Of a stretch of 64,000 nt of DNA, positions 1-11,215 are shown piece after piece (position 1 is the first letter of the stretch; every line of letters begins with the position of its first letter). The position numbers were made by a program, and so were the translations under genes. The stretch spans positions 11,133,524 to 11,197,523 of the forward strand of contig OY725488.1 in NCBI GenBank assembly GCA_963281255.1, given 5' to 3'. This DNA comes from Aphrocallistes beatrix. Its lineage: Eukaryota; Porifera; Hexactinellida; Sceptrulophora; Aphrocallistidae. The notes under the pieces are model-generated. The model worked only from the letters and a program-made list of their open reading frames with translations. It had not been told where the DNA came from and made no database searches.

Positions 1-79
1 TCTCTGTTTTGAGACTTTAATGCTTAATTAACTAAATAAATACGTGGGATTAGTGAGGATGTGCTGAACATATTAAATG

Positions 80-222
80 TAGTGTTGTGAATCAAATTTT
101 GCAACAGCAAAAATATTCCGAATCAATTCTGCAACAGCAAAAATGCTGTGAATCAAATTCTGCAACAGCAAAAATGTTGTGAATCAAATTTTGCAATAGC
201 AAAAATGTTGTGAATCAAATTG
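80..222. repeat. tandem repeat, about 31-bp unit, 4-5 copies
   Basis: The core gcaacagcaaaaat, with a flanking tgtgaatcaaatt, recurs at about 101, 131, 162 and 193. Copies differ by a few substitutions. There are no spacers of differing sequence, so this is an ordinary minisatellite. Confidence 0.85.
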
Positions 223-643
223 GCTATAAATCTCCCTGAGTTGTTTGATTTTATGCACAAACAGACTTTAGTTTGAAGGCATCCTCCCACAATGTGGTGT
301 GAGCTATCTTGTGTGCACAATGCCTTTCACTTCATGTTTTCATTCACTATACACCAGCTATCTCCATTTTCGGTACATGCAGGTGTTCGCTAGTTCTTTT
401 GATCATTTCTATACATTGGGTATGTATTATCGCCTTACAATATCCTCTCTCGCACAACCAGTGTGTAATTATTACTCAAACCCTTCCATGCTTACAATAA
501 ATATACCCCTCTTCAATAATTTCTCTTCTCTTCTCTGAGACTTGCAGTTGTTTGGTCTGAATGAGTGAGAAGTAGATTCGGCCATTATCAACAATTATGA
601 GTGAAGTCGGATTAACAAATGGCTGTAACAAAAAATATATTTA

Positions 644-827
644 CAGTCAGGGTTGCTTATTGTGAACCACCAGGGGACCAAAAAATATGTTCATAATAGA
701 GATACTTCATATTAAGCGAACTTGATTCAATACAAATCCTATCTAAAAATGAAATTGGGACCAGGAGGTTAGTTCATAATAAACGAATGTTCATATTAAG
801 CGGGTTCATAATAGGCGACCATGACTG
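644..827. mobile_element. pogo/Tigger-type MITE, 184 bp
   Basis: Imperfect terminal inverted repeats begin CAGTCAGGGTTGCTTATT on the left and CAGTCATGGTCGCCTATT on the right (reverse complement). TA lies on both sides (642-643, 828-829). The left end matches the right end of the decayed pogo-like element at 20955-22184, including the following ggggacca motif, so this is probably a non-autonomous derivative of that family. Confidence 0.7.
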
Positions 828-1258
828 TATATGGTTACTCAAAAAATGTTTGGACAATTGTCTTGTTACTAATTGTCGTTGTCACGAGTTTTCGGACTTC
901 TATTCGGATTAGCGTGGTCGTACATATTCAATTGTAATTATGAATCAAATCTGCAACATCAACCATAAATTTTGCTGAGTTGTTCAATTCTATGTGCATA
1001 CGCATGGTATCAAATAGAGATTAGTAAGTTACTTTGATTCATTCCAAGCTAATTAGGTTCGTGAAAATAGTATAAATAGTTTTCATTATATGATTATGTA
1101 TGTTGTTTCTTAAACAACTATAAGTTGTATACTAATCTGTTTGGTAAGTATTGGAATCCCAGAATTAGAAGAGTTTTTTTAATCAGACTTGAAACGATTA
1201 ATGATTTTTTGAATTTTTATTTACTTTATTCTTAGCTTTGTTTGCAACATCATTAAAC

Positions 1259-3273
1259 ATGGTGGGTATTACTCGTGCAAAAATTGCGAGCGTTTTCCTA
1301 TTACTCCTCCAACTACAGTACTCCCTCGCTCAAATTCCCACTGTGTGCACCGACACACAGAGTTTAGAGACCCTAGAGTGCTGTCCCACCACTTCAGATG
1401 GGATATGTGGAACCAATGCTAACCGCGGGACTTGCGAAACGCTTGATCTTCCGAATTACAGCCGACTGACGACCAATGTCCGTGAGAATTGGCCACATTA
1501 CTACACTCGTGTTTGTCAGTGTAGTGGGAACTATGGCGGCTATGACTGTAGCAGATGTAAGATAGGATACTTTGGCTCTGATTGCAGTCAGATGCAGGTT
1601 ATACCACGCAGGGAAATCTCCACATTTACAGCACAAGATTGGATTGGCTTTAACGCCATTCTGAGAATGTCGAGAGAATTTGATTCAGGCTACCAAGTCG
1701 TGCTGGAGGAATCTGTGCCAGGAAATTCAAGCATTGTAACTTCGAATGTTACTCTCTATGGTTTGTATGTGTGGATGCACCATTATGCAGCGAAGGATTC
1801 TGCTACGATAGGTAAGCTAACTGCTATTTATAGAAACTAATTAATACGAATCAATTTGTATTTTAAGTTCATTTTTTGTATGAACCGTCTTGTTATATTG
1901 GAGTTTAATAGTAAGTCCAATTTTCTCGAATTTGTTTCGATATGTCGTTTCTTCTGGAGAACAAAATTACTGTTATAAGCATGAGCTAATGGTAATAGTG
2001 TGTCTTAAAAATATTTTAGCAATTGATACATTTCTATCACGCAGGTCCAAATCCCCCACTTGATTATGCACATTCTGCTCCTGGTTTCACAACGTGGCAT
2101 CGCTACCACACCTTGTGGTTTGAGTGGGAGATTCAGAGAATGCTGAAAAGCACGGGACATCTGGACTATGCCTCATTTAGGTTTCCATTTTGGGATTGGC
2201 GCGCAGAAATACAGAATAGCACAGGAACTCGATCTGATGAACTGTTTACAGAAGGCAGGCTTGGCGCCACGAGGAATGTCAGTGGATTTCCTGTGGTATA
2301 CGGTTCATTGATTGGAAGCGGTTGGGATACGACATGTTGGCTTACTCTCAACCAAATCTGTAATCCTAACCTCAGTACTGGTCCCTTACAACGCTGCCCT
2401 TTCACAGGGACTGATCCTTGCAATAGCAACAACCCAGACTGGCCTACAATAGAAGATGTCAATCAAGCATTAGCACTTGACCTTTATGACACAGCACCAT
2501 ACAACATTGTGAGTGTTGGAAGTTACAGGAGTTTTGTTGATTTTAGGATAGGAATGCTGACAGTAGAAGAATGTCTTAATGACAGAATGTGTCTGTGTCT
2601 TCCCAGTACATTTCCACCCTGCTCTGCCAATGGTTCTATAACTGCAGTTGCAAACATGCACTCTAAGGTAAATATATTGTGTTGTCAATTATATTCATGT
2701 GTTTCAACATTCAATATATAATATTTAGTCAAATTTTGTGTGCGAAAATACGGACAAGTAATCCTGATAAATTTAAACATATCAGGTCTTGTGATAGATA
2801 CTAAAAAGTGTTGACAGGGATATGATTATTATACTGTTAAATGGAATATTTTATTTCTATGTCTATCTCCTTTCTAGGCACACTTTATCTTGGGGATAGG
2901 AGATATAGCATCCTCTCTCACACTCCCATTACGAATGAAAGGCACTTTTGAGGATGTAGCTGCTTCTCCTAATGAACCAATGTTCATTTTGCATCATTTA
3001 ATGATAGACTGTATGTTCGAAGAATGGATGCAGCTACATCCAGATGGGGAATATCCATCCTCTTCACCACAGAATCCTGGACATGAGCGGGATGATTTCA
3101 TGGTACCATTCCTCCCACTCTACAGGCAAGGTGATATGTTCCGATCTGGATCAGCATTTGGAATATCATGCAATCTTCCAAACTTAGCCATACCTAGTCA
3201 TGCTTCTACTTTATCACATAACATGTGGCTCTTAATGTTCCTTGTGAGCATTATAACTGCTATTATATTGTGA
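1259..3273 (+). CDS. tyrosinase, membrane-anchored, three exons
   Basis: Type-3 copper monooxygenase (tyrosinase family), which oxidises phenols to quinones. Exons by GT-AG: 1259-1811, 2045-2667, 2878-3273, giving 523 residues with consistent phases. The ATG at 1259 is chosen because it opens a clear signal peptide (KIASVFLLLLQLQYSLAQ). A Cys-rich EGF-like stretch follows (VCQCSGNYGGYDCSRCKIGY). CuA histidines are in HHYAAKDSAT, the HSAPGF motif and WHRY, and the exon 1/2 junction joins them correctly. CuB is MHSKAHF plus FILHHLMID, in the usual SPNEPMF context. The C-terminus has one hydrophobic segment (MWLLMFLVSIITAIIL), so a luminal or extracellular enzyme with a membrane anchor is likely. 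Family membership is certain; the pathway (pigment, cuticle, defence) cannot be read from sequence. Confidence 0.93.
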
Positions 3274-3428
3274 TTTCTTACCCAGATCTTGTCTTGCACA
3301 ATACAGCTCATTATAGTTACCCGGGCAATTGGAAATTCAAGACCATTTTATACATCATATTTACTCATACCATATATTCTCATTTTGATATCCTTTTTGT
3401 ATTAAAAGTCTTTTGCAATTGTCTCCGC

Positions 3429-3434
3429 AATAAA
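3429..3434 (+). promoter_or_regulatory. poly(A) signal of tyrosinase gene
   Basis: AATAAA lies about 155 bp downstream of the tyrosinase stop codon. Confidence 0.55.
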
Positions 3435-4296
3435 TTTGACATAAATTATAGTTAATAATGTTAAAGTGGGCTCTGTTGTTGAGTTGCCATGCAATTACTT
3501 AAAATATGTGGTGAACTAATTCCACGAAATGAAGAAACAGAGCAATATGATAGGTTCGAGTAGTCTGTGAACAATTATTAAGTGTAAAAAATATCCGGTA
3601 ATAGCAAAACATATTCCTGATAAAATGACTAAAGAATTTTCCCTATTAAATTACTCTTTCATATAATTTAGACATGAATCTAGTTATATTACATAGTAAT
3701 ACTAAGTATAATGCATTTACTCATTACGAAGAATGTGGAATCCAAATTTTGTTGTTATACAACTCTAACTTTAGTATGTATGTATATTTTTCATTGGAAA
3801 TTCCATTTCATTTTACCCGTCCTATACATAATTAGATATTAATTTATCATCTGGAAATAGTATATATTATACTTGATTTCACGGTGCAGTTCAAACCATA
3901 GTTGAGAAGTTCCACTTCCCTGACTTGCAATACTTAGTATATCAGATTACTCTATAATGAAACTTGGATAGGCTCGAGAATAATGATCTGGTCTAATCCA
4001 CTTTATATTGTTTATCCTTATTATTACATTGGAAATAAAGTTCAATAATAAGCATCAAAACAGGAAACAGAGGAAATATAATTGTCTAATAGGCTGTAGC
4101 CTTAGATATAAAATTTCCTATTTTGCTGTAGACAACTTGGGGAACTAATTATTTGCTAATAATTATATCATATAATTCTTACACAATGCTTACTTCGTAG
4201 CAGGGTTCTGTCTATGAGACGGGAAATATTGTACTTTTGATCAACCAGTAATGACCAATCAATAATATACATATGCAGATTACTCGCAATAGATTG
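3435..4296. other. intergenic, AT-rich
   Basis: No open frame, repeat structure or known element was recognised. It probably includes the promoter of the NHL gene that starts at 4393. Confidence 0.5.
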
Positions 4297-4304
4297 TATA
4301 TAAG
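4297..4304 (+). promoter_or_regulatory. TATA box of NHL gene at 4393
   Basis: TATATAAG, 96 bp upstream of the ATG. Comparable TATA-like motifs lie 40-95 bp upstream of the other NHL genes here. Confidence 0.5.
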
Positions 4305-4392
4305 GTTACAATGTTAAATTAACATACTCAAGTTTACTGACTATATTTATATGCTTTCTTTGTCAAATAATAATTATAGAGAAATCTAAAAA

Positions 4393-5592
4393 ATGGCGAT
4401 GAGATCACCGAAAAGGCAATGTTCACTGAATGCTTTGAGCGCGCTAGAGAGTGTAGAGAAGGAGGTTCACTCTTTCTTTGAGACTATCCTCGTTAAAGTG
4501 AAGGAGAGGAGAGACCATCTCCTGAAACAGCTTGACAACATAAGGGTGGAATATTTCAAAAAGGAAGAATCGAGGAAGAGTCACGTTGAAGAGTTAGAGA
4601 AGATGATCAGGAGGATAAGCGGAATTACTATTCATGAAAATCTCGTCGCGAGTTTGAAACTGGATCAACAGAACAAAATCAGAGATGAACTAGAGAATTT
4701 CCAGCAAGAAACTTCAATCCCTTTCCCACTGTTCAGAGCAGAAAATCTTAAACCTTGTCTAGAACAGTTGAGTCAGATAGGCAAGATTGAATTGAGCTCC
4801 ATTTATAGCGTTAAAGAAAAGCCTGTCACTAGCGTTGGGAAGGGAGGATTAGATCGACCGTTTGGCATCTGCCTTGACCAAGATGAAACGATTTATGTTT
4901 GTGATTGTGGCAACAGTAAGATCCAAGTTTTCTCGAAAGGAGGCGAGTTCATATCAGAATTCGGTAAAGGACATCTGGATAGACCTCACGGCATTGCGGT
5001 TACCGGTGAATGGGTGTTTGTAGCTGATTGGGAACTTAATACTGTCTCTCAATTTCAAAAGTCTGACAGCAAACTCGTGAAAAGAAGCGTTGGTGCAGGC
5101 CTTCAGAGACCCAAAGCTTTGGCATTAGACAGGGACAATGATGTGATGGTAGCGGACTCTGGTAACCATAGGATTGCAGTTTTGAATTCAAACTTAGAAT
5201 TCAAGAGGGAAATCGGGAAAGGGAAGCTGAAATACCCTTGTGATGTCCAAGTAAGAATGAATAAAATATTCGTCATCGATTACAGTAAGCCTAATAACGT
5301 CCACGTGTTTTCACAAGATGGCGAAGTGCTAATTAGTATGATAAATCTGAAACTAAGTCCGAGCTTGATTTTATCAAAGAACTTTGGACGCCATCATATA
5401 TTTCTATGCTTCGACAAGTTCGCGAATATTTTGATCAGTGCTACAGATGATAAGTCGATTCAGATCTACACGGTGGAAGGAAATCTCCTGCACTCCATAA
5501 AGTGTGAAGGTAGCCCTACTGGGATAGCAGTCACTGACGATGATACGATTGTGTGTGCCATGTACGACCCTTCTTGTATCAGATTCTACTAA
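4393..5592 (+). CDS. coiled-coil/NHL-repeat protein (TRIM-like, no RING or B-box)
   Basis: Single-exon, 399 residues. Residues about 20-110 form a charged helical region (ESVEKEVHSFFETIL, then KKEESRKSHVEELEKM) resembling the B-box C-terminal coiled coil of TRIM proteins. From about residue 144 to the end are NHL repeats forming a beta-propeller, for example RPFGICLDQDETIYVCD, RPHGIAV...VFVADW and RPKALALDRDNDVMVADSGNHRI. There is no RING, B-box, signal peptide or TM segment, so it is probably cytosolic. In TRIM proteins such propellers bind RNA or protein, and which ligand applies here is unknown. It is one of at least five related genes within 20 kb. Bases 4800-5002 are almost identical to part of the inverted paralogue at 13769-14959, suggesting gene conversion. 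The frame is intact. Confidence 0.88.
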   Translation: MAMRSPKRQCSLNALSALESVEKEVHSFFETILVKVKERRDHLLKQLDNIRVEYFKKEESRKSHVEELEKMIRRISGITIHENLVASLKLDQQNKIRDELENFQQETSIPFPLFRAENLKPCLEQLSQIGKIELSSIYSVKEKPVTSVGKGGLDRPFGICLDQDETIYVCDCGNSKIQVFSKGGEFISEFGKGHLDRPHGIAVTGEWVFVADWELNTVSQFQKSDSKLVKRSVGAGLQRPKALALDRDNDVMVADSGNHRIAVLNSNLEFKREIGKGKLKYPCDVQVRMNKIFVIDYSKPNNVHVFSQDGEVLISMINLKLSPSLILSKNFGRHHIFLCFDKFANILISATDDKSIQIYTVEGNLLHSIKCEGSPTGIAVTDDDTIVCAMYDPSCIRFY

Positions 5593-7185
5593 CGTTTACT
5601 AACTGTATGTCTTATCCCACTAATTTACAAGTTGTATGTTCTTGTATCTTCGATAGGAAGTGTTTAGATTTCAGAGAATTTTGTTACTGAATTATTGCTT
5701 AATTATATACATTTCAACTGTGTGGTATAGACTGTGAAATCCATCTAGCTATTGTGTATATACTAATACTTGTATTATTGTGAGAAAAAAGATTGACTCT
5801 CTGCGAAATATTTGACATCTTCTAAATAAAAATGCACTGGATTTTCCTATAAATCCAGATTCATTTGTTGCGTTGCTTTCAAAACTTTGTGTCTGCATTA
5901 AGCATTGACTAAGAGCCATTGCATCAATATAGTCACTGTATCTCAAATTGCTTCAATTATTGTTCACGCACTATTTACTTAATAAATTGCTATATATATG
6001 GGCATGCCTAATTTTCGGGACGGGACGAGTTAAGATACCTAATTTCCGGGACTGGATCCCATCCCGTCCGAGAAATTAGCATGCCCATACATCTATCAAC
6101 TATACATATATCCATGTCAAGTTATTTGTTAACTCTATTTGTAATTCTAGGAGATGCCTTTATTGGAATTGAAGTCATACGGCGCCAGTATATTCAGACG
6201 TCCATTCGGACGTTCTTGAAAGTCTCCTGGGTACATTTTATCAAACTAGGTATGAACATTCTATTTACACGTAATATATTCTAATTTTCTATGCTATTCT
6301 TCCAGCACTAAAAGACTGCTACATCTTCTGATAGCTGGGCTTTATAGGCATTTCGATTTTTAGTTCCGATACAAATCATACATCAAGTAACAAAAAAGAT
6401 CGGCAAAGTAATCAGAATCGCAATCTTCTTTTTCAAGATCGACTATTGCCCTATTAATCTGTGACTAACAGACACTAGATGAGTTTTAGGAAGTATTCGC
6501 CATTCACATATATCCAGATCCAGGATAATCTTTTAGCCAGGTATCCGGTTATCCATTTATTCATTCTATTTGAATTTTGTTCAATTTGTTATTTGACCCA
6601 ATTATACATGTATTATTGATCATTTAATAAACATTTTTATCGATGATCTGAATAGTAATATATACAAGAGCTAAGGTATTGTAATTAGATCTTTGGTTTT
6701 TGAACTAACTTCTTAGAAAACATAAGTGATCTAATGTATCGTCACCCAACTTACTTCTTATTTAGTTACAAATAATCCTGTCTGCCGTATTTTCAAAGTA
6801 TCCTAAATGATATCATTCTTATATAATATCCCTACAGTTAGGCTTCCACAAAAAGCATTTTACGTAAATTATGGATTCTAAGGTGAGCAAACATAAACAA
6901 ATATCTCTGACAATTGAGGCACATCAATATCAGTGAAGTAAATAATATAATGACACTGACTCTATGAATCATTGACTAATTATAAATTGCAGCCAATATA
7001 TCTAAGCCTTCTTAAATATATCCGACGGAAATAATCATAACTATTGGCAGCAGGGTAATTCAAAAGTTGGATATTATCCCATATTATAGTCAGAAGGAAA
7101 AAGATCAAAAATTCTAAAACAAAGCCAATCTAACATACAAAATTGATTAGTGAATAACACTCATGCTGAAGACATATTTAGGACA
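5593..7185. other. intergenic between convergent NHL genes
   Basis: AT-rich spacer between the 3' ends of the NHL genes at 4393 (+) and 7186 (-). It contains one small palindromic MITE (6000-6086). No other gene is supported; short open frames at 5749-5946 and 6081-6284 look random. Confidence 0.5.
6000..6086. mobile_element. palindromic MITE, GGGCATGC ends
   Basis: Ends read gggcatgcctaattttcggg and (inverse) gggcatgctaatttctcgg, with a GC-rich gacggga core. A longer member of the family is nested in another repeat at 18923-19134. Size and palindromy suggest a non-autonomous DNA element; the superfamily is unclear. Confidence 0.6.
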
Positions 7186-8385
7186 TTAGTAGAATTTGAT
7201 ATAAGAAGGTTCGTACATGGCACACACAATCGTATCATCATCAGTGACTGCTATCCCAGTAGGACTACCTTCACACTTTATGGAGTGCAGGAAGTTTCCT
7301 TCTACCGTGTAGATCTGAATCGACTTATCTTCTGTAGCACTGATTATAATATTTCCAAACTTATCGAAGCATAGAAAGACACTATGACGAACAGAGTTCT
7401 TTGGAGCTGTACTGTTCTCTAGCTTCAGATCTATCATGCTATTCAGCAGCTCACCTCTTAGTGAAAACACGTGTACGTTATGATGCTTGCTGTAATCGAC
7501 CACGAATATTTTGTTCATGCTCATTTGAACGCCACAAGGGTGTTTTAGTTTTTCTTTCCCTATTTCTCTTTTGAATTCCAAGTCTGAATTCAAAACTGCT
7601 ATTCTATGGTTGCCACAGTCCGCAACAAACACATCATTATTCCTATCTAATGCCAGTGCTTTTGGTTTCAAAAATCCTATCTCTACACTTCTATTCAGAA
7701 GTATATGATCGGACTTTTGGAATTTAGAGACAGCGTTGATTCCCCAATCAACCACAAATACCCATTCATCTGTGACTGCAATGCTATGAGGTCTATCTAG
7801 CTGTCCCTTCCCTAATTCTGATAGGAACTCACCTTCTTTTGAGAAAATCTGAATTCTTCTGTTTCCACTATCGCAGACATATATCGTTTCATCCTGGTCA
7901 AGACAAATACCATAAGGTCGATCCAATTCTTTGTTCCCAATATTCCTCGCTGGAATCCTTTTAGTTCTATAAATAGAACTTGATTCGATCTCTCCTATCC
8001 TTCCTAGCTGTTCTAAGTGATGTTTTAGATCTTCTGTTCTAAACACTGGAAAAGGGATAGAAGTTGATTGCTGGAACTTTTCCATTTCAACTGAAATATG
8101 ATGAAGATGGTGTTGTTTTACAGTCATAATTGGATTTTCCCGTATACTGATATTTCCAGTTTCCCTGTACATCTTTTCCAATTCTTCTACTTGCTTCTTT
8201 CTCGTATCCTCTTTTTTGAGGTATTCTAGTTCCATATTGTAGAGTTGGGAGAGTAGACAATTCCTTCTCTCTTCTACTCTTCCGAGGAGAACATCGAAGA
8301 ACGAGTGAATATGGTCTTCTACTTTTCTAAAGCTTACACTTTGTGTACAATATTCTCGAGATTTTGATGCCATCAAATTGCTCAT
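7186..8385 (-). CDS. coiled-coil/NHL-repeat protein
   Basis: Single exon, 399 residues from the ATG at 8385 (a second ATG at 8373 is also possible). Same architecture and length as the gene at 4393. The helical region carries VSFRKVEDHIHSFFDVLL and KKEDTRKKQVEELEKM; NHL repeats begin around RPYGICLDQDETIYVCDSG and continue through GIAVTDEWVFVVDWG to IQIYTVEGNFLHSIK. It is convergent with the 4393 gene. A TATA motif lies at 8438-8431. No RING, B-box or membrane segment was found. Function is inferred only at family level (protein- or RNA-binding propeller). Confidence 0.87.
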   Translation of the reverse strand: MSNLMASKSREYCTQSVSFRKVEDHIHSFFDVLLGRVEERRNCLLSQLYNMELEYLKKEDTRKKQVEELEKMYRETGNISIRENPIMTVKQHHLHHISVEMEKFQQSTSIPFPVFRTEDLKHHLEQLGRIGEIESSSIYRTKRIPARNIGNKELDRPYGICLDQDETIYVCDSGNRRIQIFSKEGEFLSELGKGQLDRPHSIAVTDEWVFVVDWGINAVSKFQKSDHILLNRSVEIGFLKPKALALDRNNDVFVADCGNHRIAVLNSDLEFKREIGKEKLKHPCGVQMSMNKIFVVDYSKHHNVHVFSLRGELLNSMIDLKLENSTAPKNSVRHSVFLCFDKFGNIIISATEDKSIQIYTVEGNFLHSIKCEGSPTGIAVTDDDTIVCAMYEPSYIKFY

Positions 8386-8430
8386 ACGTACAATTATATA
8401 AATCAAATATTAATTAATGAATTGAATATA

Positions 8431-8438
8431 CTTTTATA
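8431..8438 (-). promoter_or_regulatory. TATA box of NHL gene 7186-8385
   Basis: TATAAAAG on the minus strand, about 50 bp upstream of the chosen ATG at 8385. It supports that start. Confidence 0.5.
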
Positions 8439-11155
8439 GTATATTTGGCTTGCTAATTCTGTCTTGATGAGGATTTCCATATTGAATTACAAGTATGAAT
8501 TTGCATAAATATGAGTTACTGAGAAATTCAGTGAGAATGGATGTACCAAGACATACTCAATTAGCTTTATCCCCATTTTGAGGGACACAATCTATTGTGC
8601 AATATAAGAATGCTCTAAATAATATTAGGATATTACTGACAAGTCATAACATAGTATGGACACATGGTGTTTATCCAAATATATCCATTATATCGACTAC
8701 GTTGTGCACGTTATCAATTACATGTATTATACATTTTTTAGAATGCAAAGGGTGCCAGAATTTACTGTTTTTGCATTTACAGCTTGTAAGCACTGCATTA
8801 GAACTAATTTTATCAGAAAATATGCATACTCTAGCACATTTTACAAGAACAGAAATAAGCAGGAAATATACATGTACGTAGTAGTATGTATCAACATTAT
8901 TGATAGATTATTTTTTAATTTTTTGAAGTAGTAAACAGTTCATTGTAGTATATATATCATCATCTTCTGTCACTACACTTCAAGCAAGAGATGCTGGAGT
9001 AGGTGTGGCTGATGTGGTAAACATTGTGCATAGCATTGTGCATAGTGTCCAGGGGCGTCGCCAGGATTCATCCTCTATAGGGCCAAAGCGAATCTCAGGA
9101 GGGATAAAACATAAAGTAGATATTCTATTGGGGGGAAGCTTAGGTTTACAAGCTGTGAGGTTGAGAATTTGGGATATTTTCTGGTTCAATTAACTTATGA
9201 AAATATTGGGAAAGTATGGAGGTGATGTGTTGTGACAGTAACTTTGGAAATGAAATAAATCTATTTTTGGGAAAAACGCGATGATTCCTAATGGGTTCCA
9301 AATAATGTTCAAAACATGCCATTTTACAGTCTAATGTGAATATGTAGAACTAATGCGAACGGTTATTTATCCCATACGAAGGAAAATGATTTAAATAATT
9401 CCGGTTAATACGAATTCTAGATAATACGGCCGTCCCTGGTGTTCATATTTGCAAGGTATAACTGCAGTAATTTAAATGTACTTCACCATACATAACATTT
9501 TCAGCTCAGTAATTTGATATTAAGCTAATGCATACCCACATATTACTACGCGTATATGGTTATTAGTTCTACTATATTTATTATTCTATCCAGGAATTAC
9601 ACATTCCCAATTTAGTTACGTTTTTTATACTTTGAATTAAATATCGGATTCCTTTTAAAGATTTATCAATACTTCAAATACAAACACAAGGGCCAGTTAA
9701 AGTAAATACTTAATTAAAATAACTTTGGTCTTATTTTGTCCCGATTAAAAAAACCCCGGATGGCTTGGGGTTTTCTATTTATAGTAAATACCACGAATTT
9801 TTATGGCTTTCCCGCCAAAAATAGCTTAAACCGGAAATAACGAGACAAATTCCAAGGGCAACGGAGGGATTATTAAGCATTATTTCCCAATTAACCGATG
9901 AAATTTAATCTTAGTTTCTATGTATGAGAACCATTCCGTTACAGGAGACTTGTCTCAATTAAGCGGAGTTGACTGCATATACAGTCAACTCAAGACTAAT
10001 CACATCAATGTCCCGCGGGTCTAGGTTCCTGTCCACCCCTCACTCCCTCCTCTCTCCCTTACATATCGGTGGATTTGTGACAGAAGCGCGAAGAGTGTCG
10101 GATTGTGCTCGTTTTCTAAAGCATGTGTCGAGTTCCCTAAACCCTTGTGACTCTGCAGACGGAGCTGACTAAAGAAGAGAAACTCAATAGTATTGGATTG
10201 CTTCTATTGTTAATGTTGTTGTGAAGTAATCCAGTTTTCTGGTCAAAAATGTGTTATTTCCGCAATTGACCATACTTTTCGTCACTTGAAGAATAATATC
10301 ATTCTAAATGGCACAATGTATGTTTATCTCAATTTATTCCTTAACATCATGATGCTGTTGCGCGATCGAAATATCCAAGACTCTGTCCCAATCGAACAGG
10401 GAGTGTCTAATTATACCAATTACAAAGAAATGCTAATTGAGATCTATAAACTAGCACTAACAAATAAGGCAAATAAACCGGACCACTTTTGACCAATTTA
10501 CCCCCAAAAAGGACAATTTTGTAGGGTCGAACCGGTTTCAACCTGGCCACCTCTTAGTCTCAATCGGACCACTTCACACCTGGTGCATACTGCCTTGCAT
10601 CACCTTATTAGTTTAAACAAGCCTAAGCATCAGTCTTTTGAGATTATTGAAAGCCTCCACAACAGTTTCCCTTATTGGCGGCACGCAAACGACACCAATG
10701 TATTGACAGCTGTACCCCTGAGTTCAAATACTTCTATGCAATAAAGCCATTCCTAGTATAAACACAGACCATTTAACGGTTGCTAAATTTTCGTTTCTCT
10801 AATCGACAACATGATTAAATGCAATTTGTGTATCGACATTGAAATTTTAGCTAATGCCGCGTCTCCCTCTACACCTACCACGTGTGAGGTATGTACCTAG
10901 CATGCTATAATACTTTTGTTCAAAAGATTTGCTTGAAAAAGTTAAAATTACTTTTCTATTACATACTGTGTGAGTTTATTAATGGATCTTTGAAAGAGAT
11001 TCAAATACTACTACGTAAATAGTATACTCCATTCTGGACTCGATGTATAATTATATCGAGTGTGGTAGCCAATTAAAATGAAACTTGATCGGTTCACTAA
11101 TCTATAGTCTGTAGCAGAATATTATTTATAGCCAAATCAATATACTATATCTGAG
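8439..11155. other. repeat-rich intergenic region
   Basis: No gene is supported. Fragments of dispersed repeats are visible: a ggggcgtcgccaggat motif near 9052 seen in similar form elsewhere, pogo-like end fragments near 9395-9440 and 9940-9975, a roughly 165-bp repeat at 10010-10175, and a ggaccactttt...gaccaattta segment near 10480-10590 that recurs near 29980-30085. Confidence 0.45.
10010..10175 (+). repeat. dispersed 165-bp repeat, copy 1
   Basis: Starts ccgcgggtctaggttcctgt and ends gcagacggagctgact. It is closely matched by 12940-13107. In one frame both copies encode TEARRVSDC and LKHVSSSLNPCD, so it may descend from a coding exon, but flanking frames differ and no family is recognised. 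Confidence 0.7.
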
Positions 11156-11163
11156 TATATAGC
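11156..11163 (+). promoter_or_regulatory. TATA box of NHL gene at 11216
   Basis: TATATAGC, 60 bp upstream of the ATG at 11216. Confidence 0.4.
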
Positions 11164-11215
11164 TTTGTCTCTATTAATAATTATCTCAAATTGATTGTAA
11201 ATCGAACATTAGGAA

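Larger units (their letters stand above)
1..1258. other. repeat-containing intergenic region before tyrosinase
   Basis: AT-rich DNA with no convincing gene. It holds a short tandem array (80-222) and a small pogo-like MITE (644-827). The open frames around 299-538 have no signal, domain or codon pattern that I recognise. A possible splice acceptor (ttcttag, ending at 1235) lies just before the tyrosinase start, so a 5' untranslated exon could lie upstream. Confidence 0.5.

Noticed and set aside
80..222. Possible CRISPR-like array
   Set aside because: Contiguous diverged tandem units with no unique spacers, in a eukaryotic genome.
299..538. Small open frame near the window start
   Set aside because: No domain, no codon bias, no promoter or splice signal; random in AT-rich DNA.
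9728..9775. Rho-independent-style hairpin (aaaaaaccccgg ... ggggtttt)
   Set aside because: Bacterial terminator logic does not apply in this genome; treated as part of a repeat fragment.
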